A DNA stretch of 64,000 nt. It comes from JALOOB01 sp040766655. Lineage in GTDB: Bacteria > Chloroflexota > Anaerolineae > CG2-30-64-16. Where the stretch lies: contig JAXGQB010000009.1 in the NCBI GenBank assembly GCA_040766655.1, positions 248,001-312,000 on the forward strand. Reading direction: 5' to 3'. The notes beneath the pieces were generated by a model that ran no database searches, was not told the DNA's origin, and saw only the letters and a program-made list of their open reading frames with translations. Shown here one piece after another: positions 56,970-64,000 of this stretch. Position 1 is the stretch's first letter; each line of letters opens with the position of its first letter. The position numbers and the translations under genes were made by a program.

Positions 56970-57875
56970 ATGGATGCCAACATCCAGGATTTCCTCAATC
57001 ATCTCGCTGCTGAGAAGGGTAGCTCCGAAAACACGGTGGCTGCCTATCGCAACGATCTGACCCAGTTTCACGATTTCATTACGAGGCAGGGACGCCTGCA
57101 GGACGGCGGCTGGGAAGAACTCACCCGGGACGACCTGGTCAACTACATTCTGTGGTTGAAGGAGCGGGAATACGCTTCGGCAACGGTGGCCCGCAAGGTG
57201 GCGGCCATGAAGTCCTTCTGCGGCTACCTGGTGCGTTCCGATGCCGTCGAGGACAATCCGGCGGAAGAACTCGATTCGCCCAAGGTCAAGAAGCAGCTGC
57301 CCACTGCGCTCAGCACCGGCGAGGTGGAGTCTTTGTTGGCCCTGCCCGCACAGAACGGCGAGTCGCCCAAGGCATTGCGCGACACGGCGCTCCTGGAGAT
57401 GCTGTACGCAACGGGGATGCGCGTGAGCGAGGTGGCTGGCCTCACCCTGGAAGATCTGGATCTCGGCGCGGGCACGGTGCGCTGCCTGGGTAAGGGGAGC
57501 AAAGAGCGTGTCATGCCGCTGTATGAGGAAGCGTGCACAGCCATCTCCGCGTACCTGGAGAATGGGCGGCCCAAGCTGGCCAGCCACCATGCGGATGAGC
57601 GCACCCTGTTCCTGAACCCGCGGGGCGAGAAGCTCACCCGGCAGGGCCTGTGGCTGATCATCAAGGGCTATGCCCGCCAGTTGGGGCTGGAGGACCGGGT
57701 GACACCGCACACGCTGCGCCATTCGTTCGCCACTCACATGCTCAACGGCGGGGCCGGGCTGCGTGAGGTCCAGCGGCTGTTGGGCCACGCCAATATCTCG
57801 ACGACGCAGGTGTACACGCACATCACGCGCGAGCGGCTGCGCGAGGTGTACGACGGCGCGCATCCGCGTGCCTAG
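56970..57875 (+). CDS. XerC/XerD-type tyrosine recombinase
   Basis: 301 residues, the standard Xer length. An N-terminal SAM-like DNA-binding domain (IQDFLNHLAAEKGSSENTVAAYRNDL) precedes the catalytic domain, with R in TGMRVSEVAGL, K in GKGSKERVMP, H and R in HTLRHSFATHML, H in LLGHANISTTQVYTHI and the nucleophile Tyr in the same segment. It resolves chromosome dimers at dif with a partner recombinase and, with FtsK, acts at division. A chromosomal housekeeping gene by context, not a phage integrase. Confidence 0.9.
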   Translation: MDANIQDFLNHLAAEKGSSENTVAAYRNDLTQFHDFITRQGRLQDGGWEELTRDDLVNYILWLKEREYASATVARKVAAMKSFCGYLVRSDAVEDNPAEELDSPKVKKQLPTALSTGEVESLLALPAQNGESPKALRDTALLEMLYATGMRVSEVAGLTLEDLDLGAGTVRCLGKGSKERVMPLYEEACTAISAYLENGRPKLASHHADERTLFLNPRGEKLTRQGLWLIIKGYARQLGLEDRVTPHTLRHSFATHMLNGGAGLREVQRLLGHANISTTQVYTHITRERLREVYDGAHPRA

Positions 57876-57954
57876 TTTAATCCGTCGGGCACGACGTGGC
57901 CGGTCTTCCGTGACGTTGCGAGGCCCGGCCCATTTTGTGGAAGGCTTGGAGCAT

Positions 57955-58806
57955 ATGGACCACGAGGTTTTTACGCGCGAGCAATACGCTGAAATCGCCC
58001 GCTTCCTTGAGGCCCGCACGGCCCACCGGCCTACCGTGGGCCTGATTCTCGGCTCCGGCCTGAACGCGCTGGCCGATGAAGTCCTGGATGCGGATCGGAT
58101 CCCCTATGCTGAGATCCCGGGCTTCGCTGCGCCGTCGGTCGAGGGCCACAAGGGCCAGATGGTCTTCGGGAACCTTGCCGGGCAGGAAGTAGTCTTGATG
58201 CAGGGACGCGCGCACGCGTACGAGGGGCATTCGCCCCAGCGCATCACACTTCCCGTCCGGGTGATGGGTGCGCTGGGCGTGCGAATCCTCATCGTCACCA
58301 ACGCAGCCGGCGGGGTCAACCCGGCGTACCGCGCGGGTGACCTGATGCTGATCACCGACCACATCGGGCTGATGGCGATGGTCGGCGCGAATCCGCTGTG
58401 GGGTCCGAACGACGACTCGGTGGGGCCGCGGTTCCTGGCGATGAACGCCGCGTACGATCGGGCGTTGCGCCGGCTTGCCCTAGAGGTTGCGGGCAGGGAG
58501 GGCATCGCCATGCAGCAGGGCGTCTACGCCGGACTGGGCGGGCCGACGTTCGAGACGCCCGCAGAGGTCCGCTTCCTGCGCATGATCGGGGCGGACGCAT
58601 GCGGCATGTCGACCGTTCCCGAGGTGATCGTGGCGCGCCACATGGGGTTGCGCGTGCTGGGCATCAGCGGCATCACCAACGCCACGATCGCGGACCCTGA
58701 CAGCGACGAGGTGGCCGACCACGAGGAAGTGCTCCTTGCGGGCCGGGAGTTGACGCCCAAACTGATGAAACTGGTGCGCGGTGTCTTGGAGGGGCTGCCG
58801 GGTTAG
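57955..58806 (+). CDS. Purine nucleoside phosphorylase (PNP class I)
   Basis: 283 residues. The phosphate-binding LILGSGLNALADEV, GRAHAYEGHSPQRITLPVR, NAAGGVNPAYRAGDLMLITDHI and the base-specificity segment MSTVPEVIVARHMGLRVLGIS with ITNATI are present. It splits inosine and guanosine to base plus ribose-1-phosphate for purine salvage. The ATG is preceded by GGAGCAT. Confidence 0.93.
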   Translation: MDHEVFTREQYAEIARFLEARTAHRPTVGLILGSGLNALADEVLDADRIPYAEIPGFAAPSVEGHKGQMVFGNLAGQEVVLMQGRAHAYEGHSPQRITLPVRVMGALGVRILIVTNAAGGVNPAYRAGDLMLITDHIGLMAMVGANPLWGPNDDSVGPRFLAMNAAYDRALRRLALEVAGREGIAMQQGVYAGLGGPTFETPAEVRFLRMIGADACGMSTVPEVIVARHMGLRVLGISGITNATIADPDSDEVADHEEVLLAGRELTPKLMKLVRGVLEGLPG

Positions 58807-58814
58807 CGGCAAGC

Positions 58815-59564
58815 ATGGCGGTCATTGTCGATTTCATACGGGAATTCTCCCCCTGGATCTATGGGGCCTGCGCCGTCGCGGCTCTCTGGTACCTGCGCGT
58901 CGTCCTGCTGGCGCGCAGCGAGCGGCGTTCTTCCGTGTTCGCCCTGGAGCGGGAACAGGCGCTCAACCGGGTCTTCGGGGCCTGGGGCGCCGCGTTCGCG
59001 CTCTCGGCCTTGATGGCCGGCGTGTACCTGCTCAGCACCGTCGTCTTCGCGGCGGTGGAGCCGCAGCTGACGGCCGGACAGGAGACCCCCACGCCCGTCG
59101 CTGTCGCGGAGAATGCCGGCACGCCGACGCCGTCGCCCACGTTGCCGCTGCCTGAGATTACGCCCACCGGCACGCCGACCCCGCGCCCCCGGCCGACCGC
59201 TCGGCCGACGCAGCCGGCCCCTGTCGGGCCGACGCCCACCGCCGCGGATGCAGTGCGCCGGCCGAGCTGCCCGGATGGCCGCGCCGCCATCACCCAGCCG
59301 GGCGTGGGGCAGGTCTTCAGCGGGCCGGTGACGATCACCGGGACCGCGCAGCATGAGGCATTTGACTACTACAAGCTCGAATACGGAGCCGGCGCGGCGC
59401 CCAACGTCTGGTCATATTTCGACGGCGGCGAGGCGCCCGTATCCGGCGGCCGGCTGGGCGTCCTCAACATGCTACCTCCTGGTGTCTACAGCATTCGCAT
59501 CGTCGTCGTGGATACCAGCGGCAACTTCCCGACACCCTGCCAGACGACGATCGAGTTCCGATAG
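58815..59564 (+). CDS. Membrane-anchored protein with Pro/Thr linker and beta domain
   Basis: 249 residues. Two membrane helices (about 14-33 and 56-80), then a Thr/Pro-rich linker (about 90-150) and a C-terminal beta-sandwich (AAITQPGVGQVFSGPVTITGTA to GVYSIRIVVVDTSGNF) resembling bacterial Ig-like modules. Probably exposes a binding module on the outside. Function unknown. Confidence 0.75.
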   Translation: MAVIVDFIREFSPWIYGACAVAALWYLRVVLLARSERRSSVFALEREQALNRVFGAWGAAFALSALMAGVYLLSTVVFAAVEPQLTAGQETPTPVAVAENAGTPTPSPTLPLPEITPTGTPTPRPRPTARPTQPAPVGPTPTAADAVRRPSCPDGRAAITQPGVGQVFSGPVTITGTAQHEAFDYYKLEYGAGAAPNVWSYFDGGEAPVSGGRLGVLNMLPPGVYSIRIVVVDTSGNFPTPCQTTIEFR

Positions 59565-59575
59565 GACCGGGCCGC

Positions 59576-60478
59576 ATGACACCTGATCGTGATCTGATGA
59601 CAAGTATGGGCGGGCTCGTAGAGCGCGCACGCAAGACGTGGTCGCGCCTGACGACGTCTGCGGCGGCCTGGCGTGCGCGTTCCGAGGGCGGGCGGGAGGA
59701 CGTGTCCATCACCGACCTTCAGGCGGCCGAGCCCGTGCGACGCTGGCGGGCAGCAGCGGCCCTCAAGCGAAATCCTCTGGCCAGCCCGGAGGCCGTCGCA
59801 TCGCTTGTCGTCGCGCTGGGCGATGCGGAGGAGTTCGTCCGCTGGCACGCGGCCGAGGCGCTCGCAGCGCAGGAGCCCGGGCGGGTCTTTGCCGTGCTAG
59901 AGAGTGCACTGCAGGATCCCCATCCGGTCCGCCGTGCAGGCGCGGCCGAGGCGTTGGGCAAGTTGGGCGGCGAGGCGGCAACGCTGGCGCTGAAGCGCGG
60001 CATCGCGGATGGCGAGCCCGCCGTGCGGCAGGCGATCGCGGCCGCGCTGGGCCAGATTGCAGATCCGGCCAATGCCGAGACCTTGCTGCCACTGATCGGC
60101 GATCCTGAACCACAGGTGGTGCGCGCGGCCGCGCGGGCCCTGGGGCAGGTCGGCAATACGATTGCGGCCTGCCCGCTGGCGGAGGCGCTGGTTCGACCCG
60201 GCCAGGACGTCCTGGTGCGCCGTGCGCTGGCTGCGGCCGTGGCGCACATACCGCATCCCGACGCGCAGGGGCCGTTGCTCCAGGCCCTGGGCGATGAGGA
60301 TCCGCAGGTGCGCGCCTATGCCGCCAAGGCCCTGGGCCACGTCGGCAACGAGGAAGTGCACGGCCCGCTGCGACACCTGGTGGCCGACAAGAGCCGCCTG
60401 ATCCGCGGCACGGTAAGCGACAGGGCCCGGCGTGCCCTGGAACTGTTGGAGCGCCGCGGGCGCCGACAGGCGAGTTGA
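59576..60478 (+). CDS. HEAT-repeat (PBS-lyase type) protein
   Basis: 300 residues with at least six HEAT-like repeats of about 31 residues (pattern HAAEALGKLGGEAATLALKRGI, VRRALAAAVAHIP, VRAYAAKALGHVGNEE). Such repeats are scaffolds for protein-protein interaction; no enzyme domain is seen. The stop overlaps the start region of the next gene, so they are co-transcribed. Confidence 0.85.
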   Translation: MTPDRDLMTSMGGLVERARKTWSRLTTSAAAWRARSEGGREDVSITDLQAAEPVRRWRAAAALKRNPLASPEAVASLVVALGDAEEFVRWHAAEALAAQEPGRVFAVLESALQDPHPVRRAGAAEALGKLGGEAATLALKRGIADGEPAVRQAIAAALGQIADPANAETLLPLIGDPEPQVVRAAARALGQVGNTIAACPLAEALVRPGQDVLVRRALAAAVAHIPHPDAQGPLLQALGDEDPQVRAYAAKALGHVGNEEVHGPLRHLVADKSRLIRGTVSDRARRALELLERRGRRQAS

Positions 60479-60498
60479 GCGGGAGGCAGGCGAAGGCT

Positions 60499-61371
60499 GT
60501 GGCAGCGAACACGTACCAGGTCGGCCGCGTCAAGGTCCATCTCATCAGCGATGGCCTGTTCTGGACCGACGGAGGCGCGAACTTCGGCGTCGTGCCGAAA
60601 GTGCTGTGGGAACGCGTGATCAAGGCGGATGCGCTGAATCGGGTTCCCATGCAGTTGCGCTGCCTGCTGATCGAGACCGAGGCGGGGCTGGTGCTCGTCG
60701 ACACGGGCTACGGCGACAAGCTCGCCCCGCGACGCCGGGAGCATCTCGGCCTGGCGGGCGACTTGCGCCTGGCCGGCGAGCTGGCGAGCCTGGGCTACAC
60801 GCCCGCCGACATCGCGATGGTGGTCAACACACACCTGCACGACGACCATGCGGGCGGCAACACGATGGTTGCGCCGGACGGGTCGATCGTTCCGCAGTTC
60901 CCCAACGCCACCTACATGGCGCAGCGGCTGGAGCTGGCCGACGCCACCTATCCGAACGAACGCACGCGCAACACCTACTTCCCGGAGAACTTCCTGGTCC
61001 TCGGCAGTCTCTGCCGGAACGACCAGGAGGCCGCCCTGCAGGTGCTGAACGGCGACTCCCGCATCACGCACGAGGTACGGACGCTCATCACGCCCGGGCA
61101 CACGCGCTCGCATCAGGCCGTCATCGTCGAGAGCGCGGGCGAAAGTGCCATCTTCCTCGGCGACGCCGTGCCGTGGGCCGTGTCCTTCGAGAAACTCGCG
61201 TGGGTGGCGGCGTTCGACGCCGAGCCGCTGGTCAGCATGGAAACGAAGCGCAACCTGCGCGAGTGGGCCCTACGGAAGGATGCGCTCCTCTTCTTCCAGC
61301 ATGATCCGCACATGGGCGCCGGAAGACTGGTGCGCGCAGGGGACGAATACCGCGTCGTTAAGGAGTCATGA
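60499..61371 (+). CDS. Metallo-beta-lactamase-fold hydrolase
   Basis: 290 residues from the GTG start (GAAGG just upstream). The HxHxDH motif is THLHDDHAGG, followed by TPGHTRSH and FLGDAVP, and a late HDPHMGA. Two metal sites are likely. In this superfamily the substrates range from lactones to thioesters, so no specific reaction is assigned. Its stop overlaps the next ATG by 4 nt (ATGA). Confidence 0.88.
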   Translation: MAANTYQVGRVKVHLISDGLFWTDGGANFGVVPKVLWERVIKADALNRVPMQLRCLLIETEAGLVLVDTGYGDKLAPRRREHLGLAGDLRLAGELASLGYTPADIAMVVNTHLHDDHAGGNTMVAPDGSIVPQFPNATYMAQRLELADATYPNERTRNTYFPENFLVLGSLCRNDQEAALQVLNGDSRITHEVRTLITPGHTRSHQAVIVESAGESAIFLGDAVPWAVSFEKLAWVAAFDAEPLVSMETKRNLREWALRKDALLFFQHDPHMGAGRLVRAGDEYRVVKES

Positions 61372-62363
61372 TGACCACACCCTCACATCGCCCCACGTTA
61401 TCCGTGGTGGCGCCTGTCTTCAATGAAGAAGCCATCCTGCCCGAGCTGTACCGCCGGCTCTCTGCAGTTCTTGACGGCGCCGTTTTTGACGGCGCGGGGC
61501 TGGATTGGGAGCTGGTGCTGATCAACGACGGCAGTCGCGACCGCTCGCCGGAGATCATGCGGGAGCTCCACGCGGCCGACCCGCGCGTCAAGGTGGTCGA
61601 TTTCGCGCGCAACTTCGGGCACCAGGTGGCCATCACCGCGGGCGCGGATTACGCGCAGGGCGACGCGGTGGTCATCATCGACGCTGACCTGCAGGACCCG
61701 CCTGAGGTCATCCTCGACCTGCTGGCCAAGTGGCGCGAAGGGTACGAAGTGGTGTATGCGGTGCGCTCGGAGCGCAAGGGCGAGACGTGGTTCAAGGAGT
61801 TCACCGCCAAGGCGTTCTATCGCATCATCTACAAGATCACCGACATCAACATCCCCATGGACACGGGCGACTTCCGGCTCATGGACCGCAAGGTCGTCGA
61901 GGCGCTGCGGACGATGCGCGAGAAGCACCGCTTCATGCGGGGCATGTCCGTGTGGGTGGGGTTCAAGCAGACGGGCGTCTACTACGTGCGCGCGGAGCGC
62001 TTCGCCGGCGAGACGAAGTACCCCTTGAAGAAGATGCTGAAGTTCGCGCTGGACGGCATCACGTCGTTCTCCTACTTCCCGCTGCAGGTCGCGACGTACA
62101 TCGGCTTCATCGCGGCCGCGCTGGCCGTCGTCGGCATCGTCCTGACGGTCATCCTGCGGCTGACGGGGAGCCATGCGTTCTTCGGCCAGGCCACCACGCT
62201 CGTGTCGGTACTCTTCCTGGGCGGCGTGCAGCTGATCTGCCTGGGGATCATCGGCGAGTACCTGGGGCGCATCTACGACGAGGTGAAGGGCCGGCCGCTC
62301 TACATCGTCAGCGAGGCGTTGGGGTTCGACGGGGAAGCCTCGGAGCGGGTCGCGGTGCGTTAG
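61368..62363 (+). CDS. Family 2 glycosyltransferase with C-terminal membrane helices (GtrB/ArnC-like)
   Basis: 331 residues. A GT-A catalytic domain (LSVVAPVFNEEAILPEL, NDGSRDRS, IIDADLQDPPEVI, DTGDFRLMDRKVV) is followed by two membrane helices (about 230-255 and 270-295). This is the architecture of enzymes that load sugars onto undecaprenyl phosphate. It fits with the WecA-type gene nearby. Ends before a pair of family-B repeats. Confidence 0.93.
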   Translation: MMTTPSHRPTLSVVAPVFNEEAILPELYRRLSAVLDGAVFDGAGLDWELVLINDGSRDRSPEIMRELHAADPRVKVVDFARNFGHQVAITAGADYAQGDAVVIIDADLQDPPEVILDLLAKWREGYEVVYAVRSERKGETWFKEFTAKAFYRIIYKITDINIPMDTGDFRLMDRKVVEALRTMREKHRFMRGMSVWVGFKQTGVYYVRAERFAGETKYPLKKMLKFALDGITSFSYFPLQVATYIGFIAAALAVVGIVLTVILRLTGSHAFFGQATTLVSVLFLGGVQLICLGIIGEYLGRIYDEVKGRPLYIVSEALGFDGEASERVAVR

Positions 62364-62399
62364 GGACGGGGGGTGGCGTTTGGCCAGAGAGCGAGGGCG

Positions 62400-62441
62400 T
62401 CCTTCGACTCCGCCCGCACTGCGTGCGGCCTCCGCTCAGGA
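62400..62441 (+). repeat. Palindromic repeat family B, copy 3
   Basis: Ends TCCTTCGACTCCG and CTCCGCTCAGGA with an internal GCCCGCACTGCGTGCGGC-type palindrome. Located in the gap after the glycosyltransferase gene. Confidence 0.8.
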
Positions 62442-62468
62442 CGCCGAAGCGGACACGCGCCAATCGCA

Positions 62469-62510
62469 TCCTTCGACTTCGCAGCAGCTTCGCCGCTGCT
62501 CCGCTCAGGA
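62469..62510 (+). repeat. Palindromic repeat family B, copy 4
   Basis: Same ends with a different internal palindrome (AGCAGCTTCGCCGCTGCT). It follows copy 3 after 27 bp in the same orientation. Confidence 0.8.
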
Positions 62511-62560
62511 CGCTCACGTACCGGTGGAGTTGCCGCCCAAGGGCGCTGCTGTTTCCTGGC

Positions 62561-63634
62561 CTACGGCTCGCCGCGCCGGCCGTTGACGTACTTGCCCGCG
62601 GGCTGGCGCGCGGCCCAGACCAACACCGCGAACGCGGCGACCCCCAACACGGCCAGCGCGACCACCTTATACAGCCGGTTCTCCAGAAGTAGGGCCAGCC
62701 CACCGAAGATGGCGCAGAAGGCGTAGTAACTCAGCACGATCTGCCGCTGGGTGAATCCGATGTCGAGCAGGCGATGGTGCAGGTGGTCGCGGCCGTTGAA
62801 CGCGGGGTGACCGCCATGGCGCCAGCGATTGTAGATCAGCCACGCCACGTCCAGGATCGGCAGCCCCATGGCCAGCAGCACCGTGGCCACCTTCGCGCCG
62901 CCGATGATCCCGAGCCCCGCCACGGCCCACCCCAGGAAGTAGGACCCGCCGCTCCCCATGAACACCTTGGCCGGGTTGAAGTTGAAGGGCAGGAAGCCGA
63001 GGGTCGCGCCGACCAGGGCCAGGGGCAACAGCGCGACGCTGTGCTGCCCTTCCCGCAGCATGTGGATGCAGATGAACGCGGCCACGATGGCCGACACGCC
63101 CGCGGCCAGCCCATCCAGGCCGTCCAGCCAGTTCACAGTGTTCATCATGCCGGTGAACCAGAAGATGGTCAGCGCGGCGACGACCGGCCAGGGGAAGACG
63201 ATCTGCGCGTTGGTGAACGGGTTGTTGACGCGCTCGATGAAGATTGTGAAGGCGATGGCGATCAGGGCTGAGGCGAACTGCGCGGCGTACTGCTGCCGGC
63301 TGGTCAGCTCCAGCCTGTCATCCACCAGCCCGAACAGGAAGATCGCGGTGACGCCGATGAGCAACCCGGTCAGCCGCGTGATCTCGCCGGGATCGAGGCG
63401 GGGCGGGAACATCGACTTGGGCAGCAGGACGGTGAGCAACACGGCGACGGTGAACCCGGCGTACATGGCCGCGCCGCCCGTGCGCGGCATGACCCCGCGG
63501 TGCTTGCGTCGGCCGCCCGGCCGATCCTGTACGTCGAGGCGCTGGCCCACGCGCTTTGCGATCGGCGTGGCGCCGAGCGCCACCAGGAATGCGGCGGCGA
63601 AGATCAGGATGAACCCGGGCAGATACTGAGTCAT
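62561..63634 (-). CDS. WecA/MraY-family undecaprenyl-phosphate sugar-phosphate transferase
   Basis: 357 residues with about ten membrane helices. Motifs: LFGLVDDRLEL (aspartate pair), NTVNWLDGLDGLAAG (nucleotide-binding loop) and GRDHLHHRLLDIGF (HxxHH-type loop), typical of WecA/TagO, which start surface polysaccharide synthesis by moving GlcNAc-1-phosphate or a related sugar phosphate to the lipid carrier. The MraY branch is less likely because the PKM-type motif is absent. Confidence 0.9.
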   Translation of the reverse strand: MTQYLPGFILIFAAAFLVALGATPIAKRVGQRLDVQDRPGGRRKHRGVMPRTGGAAMYAGFTVAVLLTVLLPKSMFPPRLDPGEITRLTGLLIGVTAIFLFGLVDDRLELTSRQQYAAQFASALIAIAFTIFIERVNNPFTNAQIVFPWPVVAALTIFWFTGMMNTVNWLDGLDGLAAGVSAIVAAFICIHMLREGQHSVALLPLALVGATLGFLPFNFNPAKVFMGSGGSYFLGWAVAGLGIIGGAKVATVLLAMGLPILDVAWLIYNRWRHGGHPAFNGRDHLHHRLLDIGFTQRQIVLSYYAFCAIFGGLALLLENRLYKVVALAVLGVAAFAVLVWAARQPAGKYVNGRRGEP

Positions 63635-63686
63635 TGATTGTCCGTCGATGCCGGCCGTCTCTCTGGCCGGATTCCCGCGGCGATTT

Positions 63687-64000
<314 letters not shown>

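Noticed and set aside
56970..57875. Integrase of a mobile element
   Set aside because: Length, full Xer-type catalytic residues and a housekeeping neighbourhood without att-like repeats or phage genes favour a chromosomal XerC/XerD recombinase.

Overview
The window is high-GC bacterial chromosome, most likely from a member of the Chloroflexota (Anaerolineae/Caldilineae-like). The evidence is indirect: a secreted protein ending in YLPLILK after a TPT-rich linker, a DUF5667 anti-sigma-type protein paired with an ECF sigma factor, many Pro/Thr-rich linkers, effector-associated-domain (EAD) proteins, and families of short palindromic repeats scattered between and inside genes. No rRNA, tRNA or CRISPR array was seen.

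Layout. 1-9804 (minus): purH, then a nearly complete histidine operon in the order hisZ-G-D-C-B-H-A-F-I-E (hisE runs off the edge). Between purH and hisZ there is a full attenuator: a TTGACA/TACACT promoter, an 18-residue leader peptide with four consecutive His codons, a pause-type hairpin and an intrinsic terminator. hisA, hisC and the tail of hisH carry extra in-frame segments made of palindromic repeat DNA. 9916-12722: a GyrI-like protein, a WYL regulator broken by one TGA codon, an isoprenylcysteine-methyltransferase-like protein and a small membrane protein. 13068-19850 (minus): the most unusual locus, four tightly packed genes: an EAD-type NTPase, a 1258-residue STAND NTPase ending in an EAD-like segment plus a trypsin fold without its catalytic residues, a cytoplasmic astacin-like zinc protease, and an intact EAD-trypsin protease. 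This looks like an NTPase-controlled protease conflict or cell-suicide system. 20158-24027 (minus): ECF sigma, DUF5667 protein, secreted YLPLILK protein and DUF5666 protein. 24162-24926: secreted DUF2202 protein.

25112-31843 (minus): SorC-type regulator, two sugar/glycerol-phosphate-type ABC permeases, an UgpB-like lipoprotein, a GpsA-like dehydrogenase and a uroporphyrinogen-decarboxylase-fold protein, plausibly uptake and use of a glycerol-phosphate-like compound. 32087-35020: PreP-like M16 peptidase. 35205-39981 (plus): DegV lipid-binding protein, pyruvate dehydrogenase E1alpha/E1beta/E2 and a GlsB-like membrane protein. 40155-51653 (minus): a membrane protein, a MoxR/DUF58/DUF4129 set, an S9 peptidase, a rhomboid protease, a DUF2142-type membrane protein and FtsK.

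51808-63000: an MNT/HEPN pair, a small lipoprotein, a GNAT remnant, a DUF309 protein with a SufR-like Fe-S regulator that appears to be transcribed leaderless, then a plus-strand run of housekeeping genes (glycosyltransferases, methylguanine methyltransferase, phosphoesterase, XerD-type recombinase, purine nucleoside phosphorylase, HEAT-repeat protein, MBL hydrolase). A WecA-type transferase and the C-terminal part of asparaginyl-tRNA synthetase close the window on the minus strand. Start codons were chosen by ribosome binding sites and family length; several genes start with GTG or TTG.
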